The notes under the pieces were generated by a model. The model was not told the DNA's origin. It saw only the letters and a program-made list of their open reading frames with translations, and searched no databases. A DNA stretch of 64,000 nucleotides from Lucifuga dentata. Lineage: Eukaryota > Chordata > Actinopteri > Ophidiiformes > Bythitidae. Where the stretch lies: positions 2,791 through 66,790 of the forward strand of contig VXCM01001525.1 in NCBI GenBank assembly GCA_014773175.1, in the 5' to 3' direction. Positions 45,068 to 56,373 of the stretch are shown one piece after another (position 1 is the first letter of the stretch; every line of letters begins with the position of its first letter). The translations under genes and the position numbers were made by a program.

Positions 45068-45712
45068 TTAAAGGATCATACCGGCCATTTTGCATGTTTG
45101 AGCCTAACATATTAAATTTTCATACACATAACGTTACTGACAATCATTTCCCAAAGCATACTACTGGAATNATATTAAATTTTCATACACATAACGTTAC
45201 TGACAATCATTTCCCAAAGCATACTACTGGAATGGTGGGTTAAATTTTTTTTCCTTCCTTCCAGACCACCATTAGTTTCTGTTCATTCTGGTACGCTATT
45301 GAAATTAACTTGTTGATACTTGAAACATTTTTGGGATAGGTAATCCATCATCGCGAACAAGGCGGTATATTCAGGTTTTCTTCGAAGTTATGTAATTTTA
45401 GTGTTTAAGCATAATAAAAAAGCGTGAAGTGACTGTATGTCTCCACTGGGGAATATAGTCCCAAAAGAAGACCTGTGTTTATGGAAAAATTTAAATGACT
45501 GTGACTTCATAAGGCTGTGTAACTATAAGCAGGAGAAACATGGATTTTTAAGGTGGGTGTATCACTTGAATATTTGATTTTGAAAGATTAAGAGATTTTG
45601 CAAAATATCAGGAAAGCTGAAATATGGTTTTATCCTTTGGGAAATGATTGTAATGTATGCAAATTTAATATATTAGGCTCAAACATGAAAAATGGGTAGT
45701 ATGGTCCCTTAA
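45068..45712 (+). mobile_element. TTAA inverted-repeat element, subfamily 2, copy 16a (with join artefact)
   Basis: Left end TTAAAGGATCATACCGGCC, right end GGTAGTATGGTCCCTTAA. Markers TTTTAGTGTTTAAGC and GGGGAATATAGTCCC are present. About 62 bp (45109-45170) repeat after the N at 45171, so true length is about 580 bp. Confidence 0.9.
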
Positions 45713-45791
45713 AATTTAAATAACACAATAAAGTGCACAAAGTAAAGTCTGATGACAATTTGCTGCGAATGAGTTCTTACCTTTCTGATGC

Positions 45792-46358
45792 TTAAAGGAC
45801 CATACCGGTGATTTGCGTGTTTGAGCCTAGTATATACTATCTGCATACACGCTACATTACTACCAATTTGAAAACCTAAAACAGTATTTTACTTTACATG
45901 TTATTTTGCCAAAATCCCCTAATCTTTCAAAACCAAATGCTCTGGCGATAAACCCACCTTAAAATGTTCACCTATTAACACTTACTCATGACTTATGACA
46001 CATTTCACAGACGTTTTAATTTCTCAGTAAATGCCTAAAACAGTATTTTACTTTACATGTTACTGGGACTATATTCTCTGGGGGAGATATCTAATACAAA
46101 TTTGATTGGTGAAATCAAATAGGTTCTACAAAAAATAAATAAATAAATAAATCGTAACTTCATGTTTACTGTGATGGATTAACCTATCTGAAGCATGTTT
46201 CAAATTGCTACAAGTTGATTTTTATGAACTGAAGCCAATGGCAGTGTGGAAGGTAGGAAAAACAATTCTAACATTTAAATGGTTGATAGTAACATAATGT
46301 GTATGGGGGTAGTATTTATTTGGCTAAAACATACAAAACCACTGGTATGATCCTTTAA
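45792..46358 (-). mobile_element. TTAA inverted-repeat element, subfamily 1, copy 16
   Basis: Left end TTAAAGGACCATACCGGTG, right end CACTGGTATGATCCTTTAA, 80 bp from the previous copy. Within it CCTAAAACAGTATTTTACTTTAC occurs twice (about 45882 and 46028), an internal 20-odd bp duplication. Confidence 0.9.
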
Positions 46359-46619
46359 AGGCAGGCTTTATGGTTGGCAGGCTATGGATATAAAAGCCTA
46401 TCAGTTCTGAACTGAATTTTCCTTATGTTTTGATGGTGGAAGTGTTTAATTAAACGCAGTTGTGTGGTCAAAAAAAGTGAAAAACATCAGAAGAACACAG
46501 CAGGAAAAGAAATCAATGTCTCATGCCATAACAGCATTGCAGCAGACTGGGGTGGGGGGATGAGGAGGGTGTAATTCTGTAATTTTGAGGTCAAATTGAT
46601 GTCAGTCTTTAGATTCACA
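46359..46619. repeat. Mosaic of two duplicated segments
   Basis: The left part (to about 46465) matches the flank of copy 12 at 41507-41600. The middle (46466-46556) matches 44753-44843 almost exactly. The right part (about 46600-46630) returns to similarity with 41605-41640. One segment therefore appears inserted into the other. The 134-codon minus-strand frame here is not a gene. Confidence 0.65.
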
Positions 46620-46687
46620 CCTGGAGCGTACATATAGGTTGTATGCATTGGGCTCAGACATGGAAAATCACTGGTATGATCCTTTAA
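46620..46687. mobile_element. TTAA inverted-repeat element, terminal stub
   Basis: About 70 bp: ATATAGGTTGTATGC, TTGGGCTCAGACATGG, then CACTGGTATGATCCTTTAA. The rest of the element is absent. Confidence 0.75.
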
Positions 46688-46970
46688 GACAGGAGAGTTT
46701 GATGATTGGTTGTTGCTGTGATCCTTGTCAGTCAGCCCTGAGCCAGAGATCACAAAACAACCCCCTGCTGTGAGCAGGATTCTTTCTTTTAATGAGCGTT
46801 GGAGCGAAACATGGTGCATAAGAAGAAAGCATCCAAGAAAAATACAGTACAGCTCGCTATACTGTACATAAATGTATAACATTACTGCCAAATGTGTGCT
46901 TTAATACTACAAAGACCACAATTAGAACATGAGCCAAGACCATAAAGTATATGTATTATAGACTGTGGCC

Positions 46971-47305
46971 TTAAAGGACAATACCAGCCATTCTGCATGT
47001 TTGAGCCCAATTGAAACACGTTACTGAACATTTCCCAAAACATATACTAAATATTAGAAAATATTAGAATAGTTTTCCCTACCTTCCAGTCTGCCAAGCT
47101 ATTACTGTAAAATCAACTTGTCGAGATTTGAAACGTGCTTGAGAGAAGTAATGCATCACAGCAAAAACTAAAATTTATTAAATTAGTTTGTGGAAGTAAC
47201 TTTATTTAACAGATCCAACACAGAGCGATGCAGAAGAAAATGCATGTGTCTGCCAGGGAATGAAAACTGTTTTTGCTAAGAAATTAAAAACAAGAAACTT
47301 ACCAC
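46971..47305 (+). mobile_element. TTAA inverted-repeat element, subfamily 1, truncated copy 18
   Basis: Left end TTAAAGGACAATACCAGCC. It continues through CCTACCTTCCAGTCTGCC, TTTATTTAACAGATCC and GTCTGCCAGGGAATG, then ends after AAGAAACTTACC. The right third is missing. Confidence 0.87.
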
Positions 47306-47988
47306 CACAGCGAAACAGATCTTAATTTTTGCGTGACGGTGTGTTTTATGAATAGTTTCCCTTAACGTGTAAAAAAGGAAATGTTGTAGTAACGCCTCCT
47401 TAAAGGCAAACGCTAAAAGATGTCGGTAACCTGTCGGTGCCTTTATTAATGAAGGAAAATGGTTTGCATGATGATATTTGCCCTCATCGGCATGTTAAAT
47501 CTGGCACTGTGTTTTATGAATTCCCCCACACGGTTTGCTGAGCACCTGCAGATCAATTTGGTCAGGTCAATTTGAACAGTCACTGAAACAGAAGAGAATG
47601 TTTTTCATTCACTTTCCCATGAATTTTCAGAAAGGCTACAGTCAAACTCCAACATGAGCCGCCGAAAACCATCCAAATGACAAACATCAACTTTGACACT
47701 TACGACAATATTCTCATTTCAGCTGTAGGTTTTTATGCGAGGATTTGATGAGTAAAGCTGACAAGTCTGTTAGTCAGAGCTGGCGGGTGGCGGTGAGTAA
47801 GTCGGTGTGTGTGGGTGTTTGGTGAAAACAGTTGTTAAGGCCACTTGATTGAGTAGTTTTTTGTGGTTTACAGCAGTTGCAGCCATGATGACTGTAATGA
47901 TCTGATGGAACACGGCAGGTTTATGATGGAGAAGAAGGAAAATCATGCAACGCTTGATTTTCCTTCAAGCTTGTCAGGTGCGTTCATC

Positions 47989-47989
<1 letters not shown>
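47306..47989. other. No feature recognised
   Basis: No supported gene or repeat. The short palindrome GAAAATCATGCAACGCTTGATTTTC (47937-47961) is noted. Confidence 0.35.

Positions 47990-48058
<69 letters not shown>
47990..48058. repeat. (GATA)n microsatellite
   Basis: About 17 perfect GATA units. It ends 7 bp before the TTAA of the next transposon copy. Confidence 0.97.
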
Positions 48059-48065
48059 GATTTTA

Positions 48066-48637
48066 TTAAAGAACCATACCATCCATTTTGCATGTTTGAG
48101 CCTAATATATTCAATTTTCATACTTGTAACATTACTGATAATCATTTCTGAAAGGATAAAACCATATTTCAGCTTTCCTGATATTTTGCAAAATCTCTTA
48201 ATCTTTCAAAATCAAATATTCAAGCGATATGCCCACCTTAAAAACTGATGTTTTGCCTGCTAATAGTTATGCAGCCTTATGAAGTCACGGTTATTTAAAC
48301 TTTTCCATAAATGCAGGTCTTCTTTTGGGACTATATTCCCCAATGGAGACAAACATTCACTCCACACTTTTTATTGCCTTAAATGGTAAAATTACGTAAC
48401 TTCAAAGAAAACCTGAATACACATCTTGCTTGCGATGAAATTTTCAAGTATCAACAAGTTGATTTTAATAGCGTGCCAGAATGAATTGAAACCAATGGTG
48501 GTCTGGAAGATAGGAAAAAAAATTTAAATTCACCTTTCCAGTAGTCTGCTTTGGGAAATGATTGTCAGTAATGTTACATGTATGAAAATTAAATAGGTTA
48601 GGCTCAAACATGCAAAATGGATGGTATTGTCCTTTAA
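48066..48637 (-). mobile_element. TTAA inverted-repeat element, subfamily 2, copy 19
   Basis: Complete, reverse orientation. Left end TTAAAGAACCATACCATCC, right end GGATGGTATTGTCCTTTAA. Reversed subfamily-2 markers GGACTATATTCCCCAATGG and CTTTTTATTGCCTTAAA are present. Confidence 0.92.
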
Positions 48638-48734
48638 GGACACAAGGAAAGCTCCATAGTACACAATAATAAAATAAACAATAAGAAAACACAATACAGT
48701 AAAAACCCAGAAATCAACAAACTGCATAAAGACA

Positions 48735-48783
48735 AAGAAGAAGAAGAAGAAGAAGAAGAAGAAGAAGAAGAAGAAGAAGAAGA
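48735..48783. repeat. (AAG)n microsatellite
   Basis: About 16 AAG/GAA trinucleotides between two TTAA elements. Confidence 0.96.
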
Positions 48784-48842
48784 GATGAGATGAAGAGCCT
48801 CTCTGTTAAGTTTGAGAAAGTTCTCAAGAATTATTTATATGC

Positions 48843-49422
48843 TTAAAGGAAAATACCGGTGACTGTGCATGTATGAGCCCAATATATAAAACCACATATA
48901 CGTTATGTTACTGACAACTGTTTCCTATAATATACTACTACAGCGGAAAATTTTAGATTGTTTTCCCTACCTGCCAGTTCCGCTGATTCCAGTTGCTATA
49001 AAAATCAACTTGTAGAGACTTGAAACACGCCTGAGATAAGTAATCCATCACAGCAAACATGACGTCTGTTATGTTTTTCTGTTTGTTAAAGTAACTTCAT
49101 TTAACCGATCCAACATGGAACTGCACAGAAGACAATGTATTCCTCCGCTGGGGAATATAGTCCCAGGAGAAGACAGCTTTTACCGAGAAATCAAAAATAA
49201 CCATCACGTCTACAATTGTGCATGAGTTAGAAAGAGAAACATTGAATTTTAAGGTCTGTGTATCACCTGAACATTTCATTTTGAAAGATTGTGGGATCTG
49301 AAAAAAATAACAGGAAAACTAAAATAAGTTTTTGTGTTTTGGAAATTGGTTGTCAGTAAGTAACATGTATACGGGTTGTATGTATTGGGCTCAAACATGC
49401 ACGATCGCCGATATGGTCCTTT

Positions 49423-49424
<2 letters not shown>
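48843..49424 (+). mobile_element. TTAA inverted-repeat element, subfamily 1, copy 20
   Basis: Complete. Left end TTAAAGGAAAATACCGGTG, right end GCCGATATGGTCCTTTAA. The right TTAA is immediately followed by a GT microsatellite. Confidence 0.92.

Positions 49425-49462
<38 letters not shown>
49425..49462. repeat. (GT)n microsatellite abutting a TTAA element
   Basis: About 19 GT units beginning at the first base after the TTAA of copy 20. Confidence 0.96.
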
Positions 49463-49463
<1 letters not shown>

Positions 49464-50339
49464 TGGATGAATGACAGGCAGCAAGGACAGAGTCTTTTAA
49501 CTCCAATACTGCAGTATTAGTTCATTAATTAAGAAGTCCCCAACGGCGTTTCTAATGATTTCTCTAACAGAAACAATGACAGAAATTTATTTATTTTTTC
49601 CTGCTCATAATCTCATTTTGGCAGCTTTCTCTTGTTGTCTGAGAGTCGTTTACTTCCACGCATGCCTTTGTTCACCAGGCATGTCGGATGTCGACATCCA
49701 TTTGCGAGTTTAAAGCACTCTCACTAAAGAAGATGCTCTTTAAAAAAAAAAAACAAGCAGAATGAAAATGTGTTTAAAAAATGTCAAACGGGCAACCACT
49801 CAGACTAAAACTGAAAAGGCTTTCACAACTGGCTGCAAAACATGAACATGGCAAAATGTTTCACTCTGTATGTGCAAATGGTGTTCTGCGATTCAGTATG
49901 TCATTACTTTAGAGGATGAAAGAACTGAGGCAGATTTTTAATAAAACAAGAAACTGCAAACAACACCACAGCCCTCAAGACATTTAAGAGATAAAAGTTA
50001 GCAAAAGCAATAAAACAATAGAAATTATGAAATACAAAGCGTTATTATATTTGATTTTGTCACAGTGCGATTGGTGGAATTTCATTTGCTATGTAATAAC
50101 TAGACATACTTATTATCCGTAGACGAGCTCCTTGGACTCTATATACTGTAGAGCAAATAAATATGCATTTAGCAAATATTGAGAATAATTTATGGAAGCT
50201 TTTGAAGCTTGATGTTCTTTCTGTGGTGGTGCAATGAAATCTGCCCTGAGGAAAAGCAGAATTTGTGTGTGTGTGTGTATGTGTGTGTTTTTAGTTATAC
50301 AATTAAAGAGCAACTTAACTCCCCCTTTAGCTTGACCAC
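49463..50339. other. No gene recognised
   Basis: AT-rich, with an A-run at 49742-49753 and a short GT tract near 50265-50288. No repeat family is recognised. Confidence 0.4.
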
Positions 50340-50700
50340 GCCTCCTTTACATATTCAAATAAATGCCTACAAACCCTGAATACATAGGTTGTATCTAAAA
50401 TCTTATGAAATATACATATGGTGTATCGTGGAAGAGATAACAGCAAATCTTCCATTGAAAACAGACATATTTAAGGAAAGATGGTCACCAGTGGGAAAAG
50501 CTACGGCAGAAATATGTAGGCTAAAGATTGAAGCACCTTTTTTCCTTCGTCTCTCTGCATATGTGTTTGAACTCCTGTGTATTCTTTTATCTCACCTTTT
50601 TTTTAATCACACTTTTTCTTTAATATATAATGATGATATATCTCAACTATGTTCCATGTTGTTCAGTCAATAAAAATAAAACTGCAGAATAAAAAAGAAA
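50340..50700 (+). other. Possible retroposed 3' end with A-rich tail
   Basis: A 94-codon frame (50389-50673) is followed by AATAAAAATAAAACTGC and an A-rich tail with AAAAAAGAAAAGAAAAAG. This is the layout of a retroposed 3' end. I recognise no conserved domain in the frame, so LINE origin is only a guess. Confidence 0.25.
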
Positions 50701-50877
50701 AGAAAAAGATATGGTTATACATAAATACACAAAAGGCATTTACAGTAAAACCTGCAGAAGTATTTGAGTTACTACAGAGAAGCAGAAAAAATTGCGTATG
50801 ATTTTAAGAGCTCTGCCAGTTTTATTCCCACTCTGCACCATAAATGCCTCTGAGCTTTGAGTGCTGAGCATCAGTGC

Positions 50878-50879
<2 letters not shown>

Positions 50880-50908
<29 letters not shown>
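50880..50908. repeat. (GT)n microsatellite
   Basis: About 14 TG units. Val-Cys frames across it are artefacts. Confidence 0.95.
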
Positions 50909-50909
<1 letters not shown>

Positions 50910-51059
50910 AGAGTGTGTGGGTCACCTTCACTATCTTTCATAATGATTTCATTCCAGCCCTCTGCAGCATGCGTTTCTCTTTCTTCATCTTGTCAAATTT
51001 TCCTGAAAGCCTTGTGGTCGGTTACAGTAGATTCACAATTCAGTGACGGCATCTTGCAG

Positions 51060-51627
51060 TTAAAGGACAATACCAGTGACTTTGCGTGTTTGAGCCCAAT
51101 GTGTACAGCCCCACTACACATTACTTTTCTGACAACCATTTCCCAAAACATACTACTGTAGCTGCAAATTATAGAATTGTTTTTCCTACCCTCCAGACTG
51201 CCATTGGTTTTAGTTCATTCCAGCACTCTATTAAAATCAACTTGTAGAGACTTGAAATGTGCTTAAGATAAATAATCCATCACAGAATACAAAGTCTAGT
51301 AAATTGTCTAAGTATCTTAACCAGTTCAACACGGAGCTGCAAAGAGGACAATGTATGTCTCCTCCAGGAAATATAGTCCAAGGAGAAGACAACTTTTTAC
51401 TGGGAAATTAAAAATGACCGTCCCCTTTCCATTCGGACATATGTGTTTGCAGGCCCAACATAGAATTTTAAGGTGGGTGCATCACCTGAACATCTGGTTT
51501 TGAAAAATTTGGAGATCTGGCAAAAAACAGGAAAACTAAAATAAGATATTATATTTTGTAAAATGGTTGTCAGTAACATAACATGTATTGGGCTCAAACA
51601 TGCAAAGTCATGGGTATGTTCCTTTAA
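51060..51627 (+). mobile_element. TTAA inverted-repeat element, subfamily 1, copy 21
   Basis: Complete, about 568 bp. Left end TTAAAGGACAATACCAGTG, right end TGGGTATGTTCCTTTAA. It is a good representative of the subfamily: CCTCCAGACTGCCATTGG, ACACGGAGCTGCAAAG, AAATATAGTCCAAGG and AAGGTGGGTGCATCACCTG all occur. Confidence 0.93.
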
Positions 51628-53267
51628 ATGCATTCTTTCTATGTTTTGGTACTTTTACATCATGTGATGATGATGCTGATATCTTCTTCTCTCCTTTTGT
51701 CCAACAGAGAATGAATTCCCCAAAGGATGAATTCTATTTTTAGGCAATTTTCAGCAATTTTAGGCTGAAAGTATAGCTCAGGTGAGGGTGTTTTATAATC
51801 TACAGTACATTTCTCTGCTTTACACAAATCCAAGCTTTTCTCACATCCCAGAAGCTTCAAGTAAAGGACATCTTCCTCCTGAATCTGAATAAAGTGTGAA
51901 TCCGGCTCTCTAATCAAGTGTGGAAGCATCTGTGCTTGCAGAGCATTTGTCTGATGAAGTCTTCGTAAAAAATGGATTTCTTATTCATAGGCTATATCCG
52001 ACGGTGATAGAGATGATTCCTGTCTTGTCTTCTTTGTGCCATTCCCCACACTTCCACTGAAGAAGAATTAATCAGGAAACAATCACGATGACTATCTACT
52101 ATCTGCTGTTTCCTCCTGAACATTGTGTATCTTCGTCCTGTCCACACAGAGCATCACTAATCAGCCCTGAGTGCAGAGTAGCAGAGAGGAAGAGAACAGA
52201 GAAACAGATGCTAAGATGCTAAGAATTTAAAAAAAAAAACTTTTATTAAGTGCTGTTGAGGATCAATGAGGAATATAAGGAGGCATTTATTCATTTCTAG
52301 TTTGAGCCATCTGATACCTGCAGACCAACAGGGGTTATGAAGCTTCCAATATACTTCATACAAAGTAAAACTTTCAGGGAAAAAAGACATCTAACAAGGC
52401 TCAAGACAAGATGACTCGGGTGACTTTTGCATCATTTTTGTGCTCACATTGGCTGTAACTTGCCGCTGCTGTTATTGCCAGTCACAACACATTTCATACT
52501 TCAGAATTTGGACTCACCCACAGGTCCAGATTTTAAGCCTGCTTCACATCTGCCAATATCAACAACTGTTGACAAGTGGAAAATCAAGAAATGTCTGAAC
52601 TAGGCTTAACAACCTCTGCATCAGAGAAAGACCCAGAACGTTCTGAGTGAGGCTTCAGCTGCTCTCTGCTGCTCATAGATCTGACAAACAATCTGCTTGT
52701 GGCGACATATGAGGATTTAATCTGAGTAAGTTTTGTTGCCCTCAATCAGTGTTCTATGGATGTTGCTGCTACTTCGTTTCTTAGCAGCGTTTTACGTCAC
52801 CACTATTTATGATGCCACTGTGTCATGCATATCAGCACGTAGGGTTTTGGTGCTTGACTTTGGGAGAATGAATGTATATTTTTCTGTCCATTCCTCTTTG
52901 AATCCTCACCTCTCCTGATCAACACTAACTTTGAAAGCAATATCTTGCAGCTGGAATTAGTGATAACATTCACATGTCACTGACTGAGTGACAAATTGTG
53001 GTCATTAGCATCTTGTGATTGAACTGGAGTGAATGCACACAGAAACAGGTCACGGGTGCATGCATACACACAAACGACCGTGTAGTCTCACTGTCTGCAG
53101 TACATGTCACACTCTTTATGCACGCTCAGGCATAAATACATGTTCAGTTCAATCACACTAGCAGTGCCACAAACACGAGAAAATATAAACTGCACATACA
53201 CAGAATAATATGTGATACATGGTCCAGACTGAATGGCAGTATGTCCGGATGCTGACCTTGGTCATTA
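51628..53267. other. No gene recognised
   Basis: The 89-codon minus-strand frame at 51660-51929 has no recognised motif. No repeat family is identified in this 1.6 kb stretch. Confidence 0.4.
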
Positions 53268-53610
53268 TAAAGCAATAATGTGTCAGGACTGAGTAAACCT
53301 ATAATGTGTCAAGACTGTGTGTAAAGCTATAATGTGTCAGGACTGTGTGTAAAGCAATAATTTGTCAGGACTGTGTGTAAAGCTATAATGCATCGGGACT
53401 GTGTGTAAAGCTATAATGCATCAGGACTGTGTGTAAAGCAATAATGTGACTGTGTGTAAAGCAATAGTGTGACTGTGTGTAAAGCAATAATCAGTCAGGA
53501 CTGTGTGCAAAGCAATAGTGTGACTGTGTGTAAAGTAATAATCAGTCAGGACTGTGTGTAAAGCAATAATGCGACTGTGTGTAAAGCAATAATGAGTCAG
53601 GACTGTGTTC
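53268..53610. repeat. Minisatellite, about 28-bp unit
   Basis: Units of the type AAAGCWATAATG + TGTCAGGACTGTGTGT repeat about 12 times. Several units lack the TCAGG part and are about 23 bp long. The minus-strand frame across it gives a repetitive His/Thr peptide and is not a gene. Confidence 0.92.
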
Positions 53611-53735
53611 CTAGAGTTCCTCTGCCACCTATTGGCCAAAAATGTTACTTCTATAGCATTAGGAACAGCCTAAAAAGGACATATTCCAATTTTTAAAAAA
53701 AACAAAAACTTCACAAGCACTACTTGACAGCCACC

Positions 53736-53756
53736 AACACACACACACACACACAC
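53736..53756. repeat. (CA)n microsatellite
   Basis: About ten CA units. A further short CA tract lies at 54132-54151. Confidence 0.93.
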
Positions 53757-54274
53757 GTTCGGAAAGCTGACATTTTTCATATTAGTGCACACAATGTGTC
53801 TACAAGCCAGTCACAGCTCACTGCTTTTTTGGACAGCTGCTATTGGCTCGCCATCCTTTCTGTCACACTTGACCACTTTTGTCATCAAGAGTCATCGGCA
53901 AAAATCTATGATCTCAGGCTGTCAAATGTGTGTGCACATGTAAGTTTGTGTGTATGTGTAGTAGTGTGTAGTGTGTATGTGCGACTGAGTGGGTTTCTAA
54001 TGTCTTTTTAGACTTCAAGTAATTTCTTCACTAATTTACTATTATGTATACTGTATTACATAACTTCATGTACTGACCTTTGTGAACTTTTGGTCTAATA
54101 ACCCTTCTGAACCTCTATATGACAGATGAAGACACACACACACACACACACCTGCATCTGAGATTAAATAGAGACTGAAAAGGCCAGAGTGTGAGTGAAA
54201 ACGCAGCACAGGGCCTTGAAGATTTCCTCTTTGAAGAACACTGACATGTCACTGTGAAAATATACACAGACGGA

Positions 54275-54480
54275 TAGTAACTAAGCACATTTACTCTAAG
54301 TATTCATGGTATGATTTTGAGCTAATGCTACTGTAACTTGAATATTTCCATTTTGGGAGACTTTGTACTTTTTGTCCAGTACATTTTAGAGGGAAATGTA
54401 TTTTTTACTCCACCACATTTATATGAAGCTTTTGCAGATATTTTACATAAGCTCATTAGATATTGCTGATATCTATTTTT
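54275..54480. repeat. Interspersed repeat of the 'ACTTAAGTA' type
   Basis: AAGCACATTTACTCTAAGTA, CTACTGTAACTTGAATATTTCC, TTTTGTCCAGTACATTTTAGAG and TTTTTTACTCCACCACATTTA form the usual block order of a common fish repeat. Confidence 0.6.
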
Positions 54481-54605
54481 CAGTTATCCTTCATTACTTC
54501 CTTTTTGTCTTTCTTCAATCACCTTTTCCCCTCTTTCCTTCCTTCTTTATTATTTTCTTTATTTTTGTCCTTTCCTTCTCTCCTTCATCCATCTTTCTGC
54601 CCTAC

Positions 54606-55191
54606 TGTGACGGGTGGGGTTTGGACCCAAATGCAGCACACAGTACAACTCCGACAAGTAAAGATCTTTAATAGAGCTCTCAGTCCAACACAGAGGCAGG
54701 CAAAAAACTGGCAGGACAAAGTGCCTACACTGACACAGTCAAACAAAGAGTCCAAACGCAGAGACTGGAATCGGAGTCGGGGACAGAAGGCAGAAGTGAT
54801 AACCAGGGGGGCGACGAGCAGAATAGTCCAAAACAGGCCGAGTCGGTAACAGAATGTCAATCCACAAACAAACGCTGGAGAGTCTTGCATCGAGGATGGC
54901 AAAGAACAATCTGGCAAAGGGTGAGTGTGAGACTGGGGNAACAAACGCTGGAGAGTCTTGCATCGAGGATGGCAAAGAACAATCTGGCAAAGGGTGACTG
55001 TGAGACTGGGGTTTAAATCCAAGCTTGATTGGTACCAATTGGCGACAGCGTCCGAACCTGAAATGAATCAGGCTAATGAACGGAGGTGAGGAACAGAAGA
55101 CCAGGCGGGCAGAAATGGCAGGTGAGTAGCTGAGGACCAGGCATGCAGAAATGGCAGGTGAGTGGCTGACCAGACATGCAGAACTGTGACA
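54606..55191 (-). mobile_element. Solo LTR with 5-bp target duplication (first)
   Basis: Begins TGTGACGGGTGGGG and ends GAACTGTGACA. CCTAC flanks both ends (54601-54605 and 55192-55196). On the minus strand a TTTAAA-type TATA motif (complement of GGGTTTAAATCC, about 55010-55020) precedes an ATTAAA signal (complement near 54665), suggesting minus orientation. About 72 bp (54867-54938) are repeated after the N at 54939, so true length is near 510 bp. The 163- and 145-codon minus-strand frames lie inside and are not genes. Confidence 0.85.
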
Positions 55192-55273
55192 CCTACCTTT
55201 TTTCTTATTTCTTCTGTCCTTTCCATCCATCAGTTCTTACTGTTGTCTTTTTTCTTTTCTTATTTCTTCTTAT

Positions 55274-56005
55274 TGTAGCCGGCCAAGAGATGTCCTTTCC
55301 GGGCTACCGTAAACTTAGACTATTTCCTGGTTCCTCTCACTTCCATATTTCTATTATCTTGGATTTGCTATAAAAGCAACAGGTGAGGAACCCAGGCTTG
55401 TTGTTTGCCTCTTTGTTCCTCACTGTACTGCAGACATGGTAGCTGCTGTCAGCCTGCTGACCCACTTTCACTCCCGCATTACAATATGCATAGTGCTCTT
55501 GGTTTGCTTATATTGTGAGGGATCTCAACCTGCAGCCACGCCCTCTTCCTGGTGGCCTGCAGAGTGTTTGCTCATTACATTATTGGGCAAATTCAGAGCT
55601 CCCTGCTACTGCTGCTTTGCTTACACTAATTATGTACAGCAGAGTTGTTTAGCCCTTGTTCCGGTGCTTTGTTTGGTGCTGCTATGTTGAACTAAATCAG
55701 TTGTTTTATTCTTTTTCTCCCGAGAACAAATGAGTATTGTGAATGCATTAATTTATGTTGTGTTGTATTGAGTATTGTGAATGCATTAATTTATGTTGTG
55801 TTGTATTGAGTATTGTGAATGCATTAATTTGTATTTTGTGTTGTAATGAGTTTTGTGAATGCATTAATTTGTATTGTGTTGTATTGTAATGAGTATTGTG
55901 AATGCATTAATTTGTATTTTGTGTGGTATTGTAATGAGTTTTGTGAATGCAGTAATTTGTATTGTGTTTTATTGTAATGAGTATTGTGAATGTATTACTG
56001 AATAA
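55274..56005 (+). other. TATA motif, short hydrophobic frame and AATAAA; unassigned unit
   Basis: A TGTAGCCGG at 55274 is followed by CTATAAAAGCAAC at about 55370, an 84-codon frame (55436-55690) starting MVAAVSLL with hydrophobic stretches near both ends, a tandem array and GAATAAATATT at about 56000. This could be an LTR-like unit or a chance arrangement. I find no matching right terminus or target duplication, and I do not recognise the peptide. Confidence 0.25.
55731..55999. repeat. Tandem repeat, 38-45 bp unit
   Basis: Six to seven units starting TGAGTATTGTGAATGC then ATTAATTTGTATT. Unit length varies through a TTGTATTGTAA extension. Confidence 0.93.
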
Positions 56006-56241
56006 ATATTGCCTGTGATTGCCAATATAGTCGTATGTAATATTGTAACATTGAAAATTGACCATGGTCTCTGTTTTCTCTGCTTTTTTCATGTGTGTTG
56101 AGTCTGTCTTAGGTCAGCCGGTGCACTCAGCCGTCACAGCAGTGGGGGGGTCGTCAGTGTTAGGTTGTCCTCACCTGCACTCCACAGCCTCATAATTGCT
56201 TGTAATGGTTTGCACCCCCCACCCCCTTTCACAATTGACAC

Positions 56242-56373
56242 GTCTTCTTTTTTTCTGTTGCACTGTGTGAGTGAGTACAGGCACGTGTGTGTGTGTGTGT
56301 GTGTGTNGTCTTCTTTTTTTCTGTTGCACTGTGTGAGTGAGTACAGGCACGTGTGTGTGTGTGTGTGTGTGTG
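56242..56373. repeat. GT microsatellite written twice across an N join
   Basis: About 65 bp (56242-56306, GTCTTCTTTTTTTCTG to the GT tract) are repeated after the N at 56307. The break falls in the GT tract, so the array is probably single and longer than either copy. Confidence 0.9.

Noticed and set aside
46487..46891. 134-codon minus-strand frame
   Set aside because: It spans a duplicated segment and a TTAA-element stub, and its residues match other copies of those repeats.
54585..55230. 145- and 163-codon minus-strand frames with repeated Pro/Ser text
   Set aside because: They lie inside the solo LTR and cross the N join, where the repeated peptide comes from the duplicated overlap.
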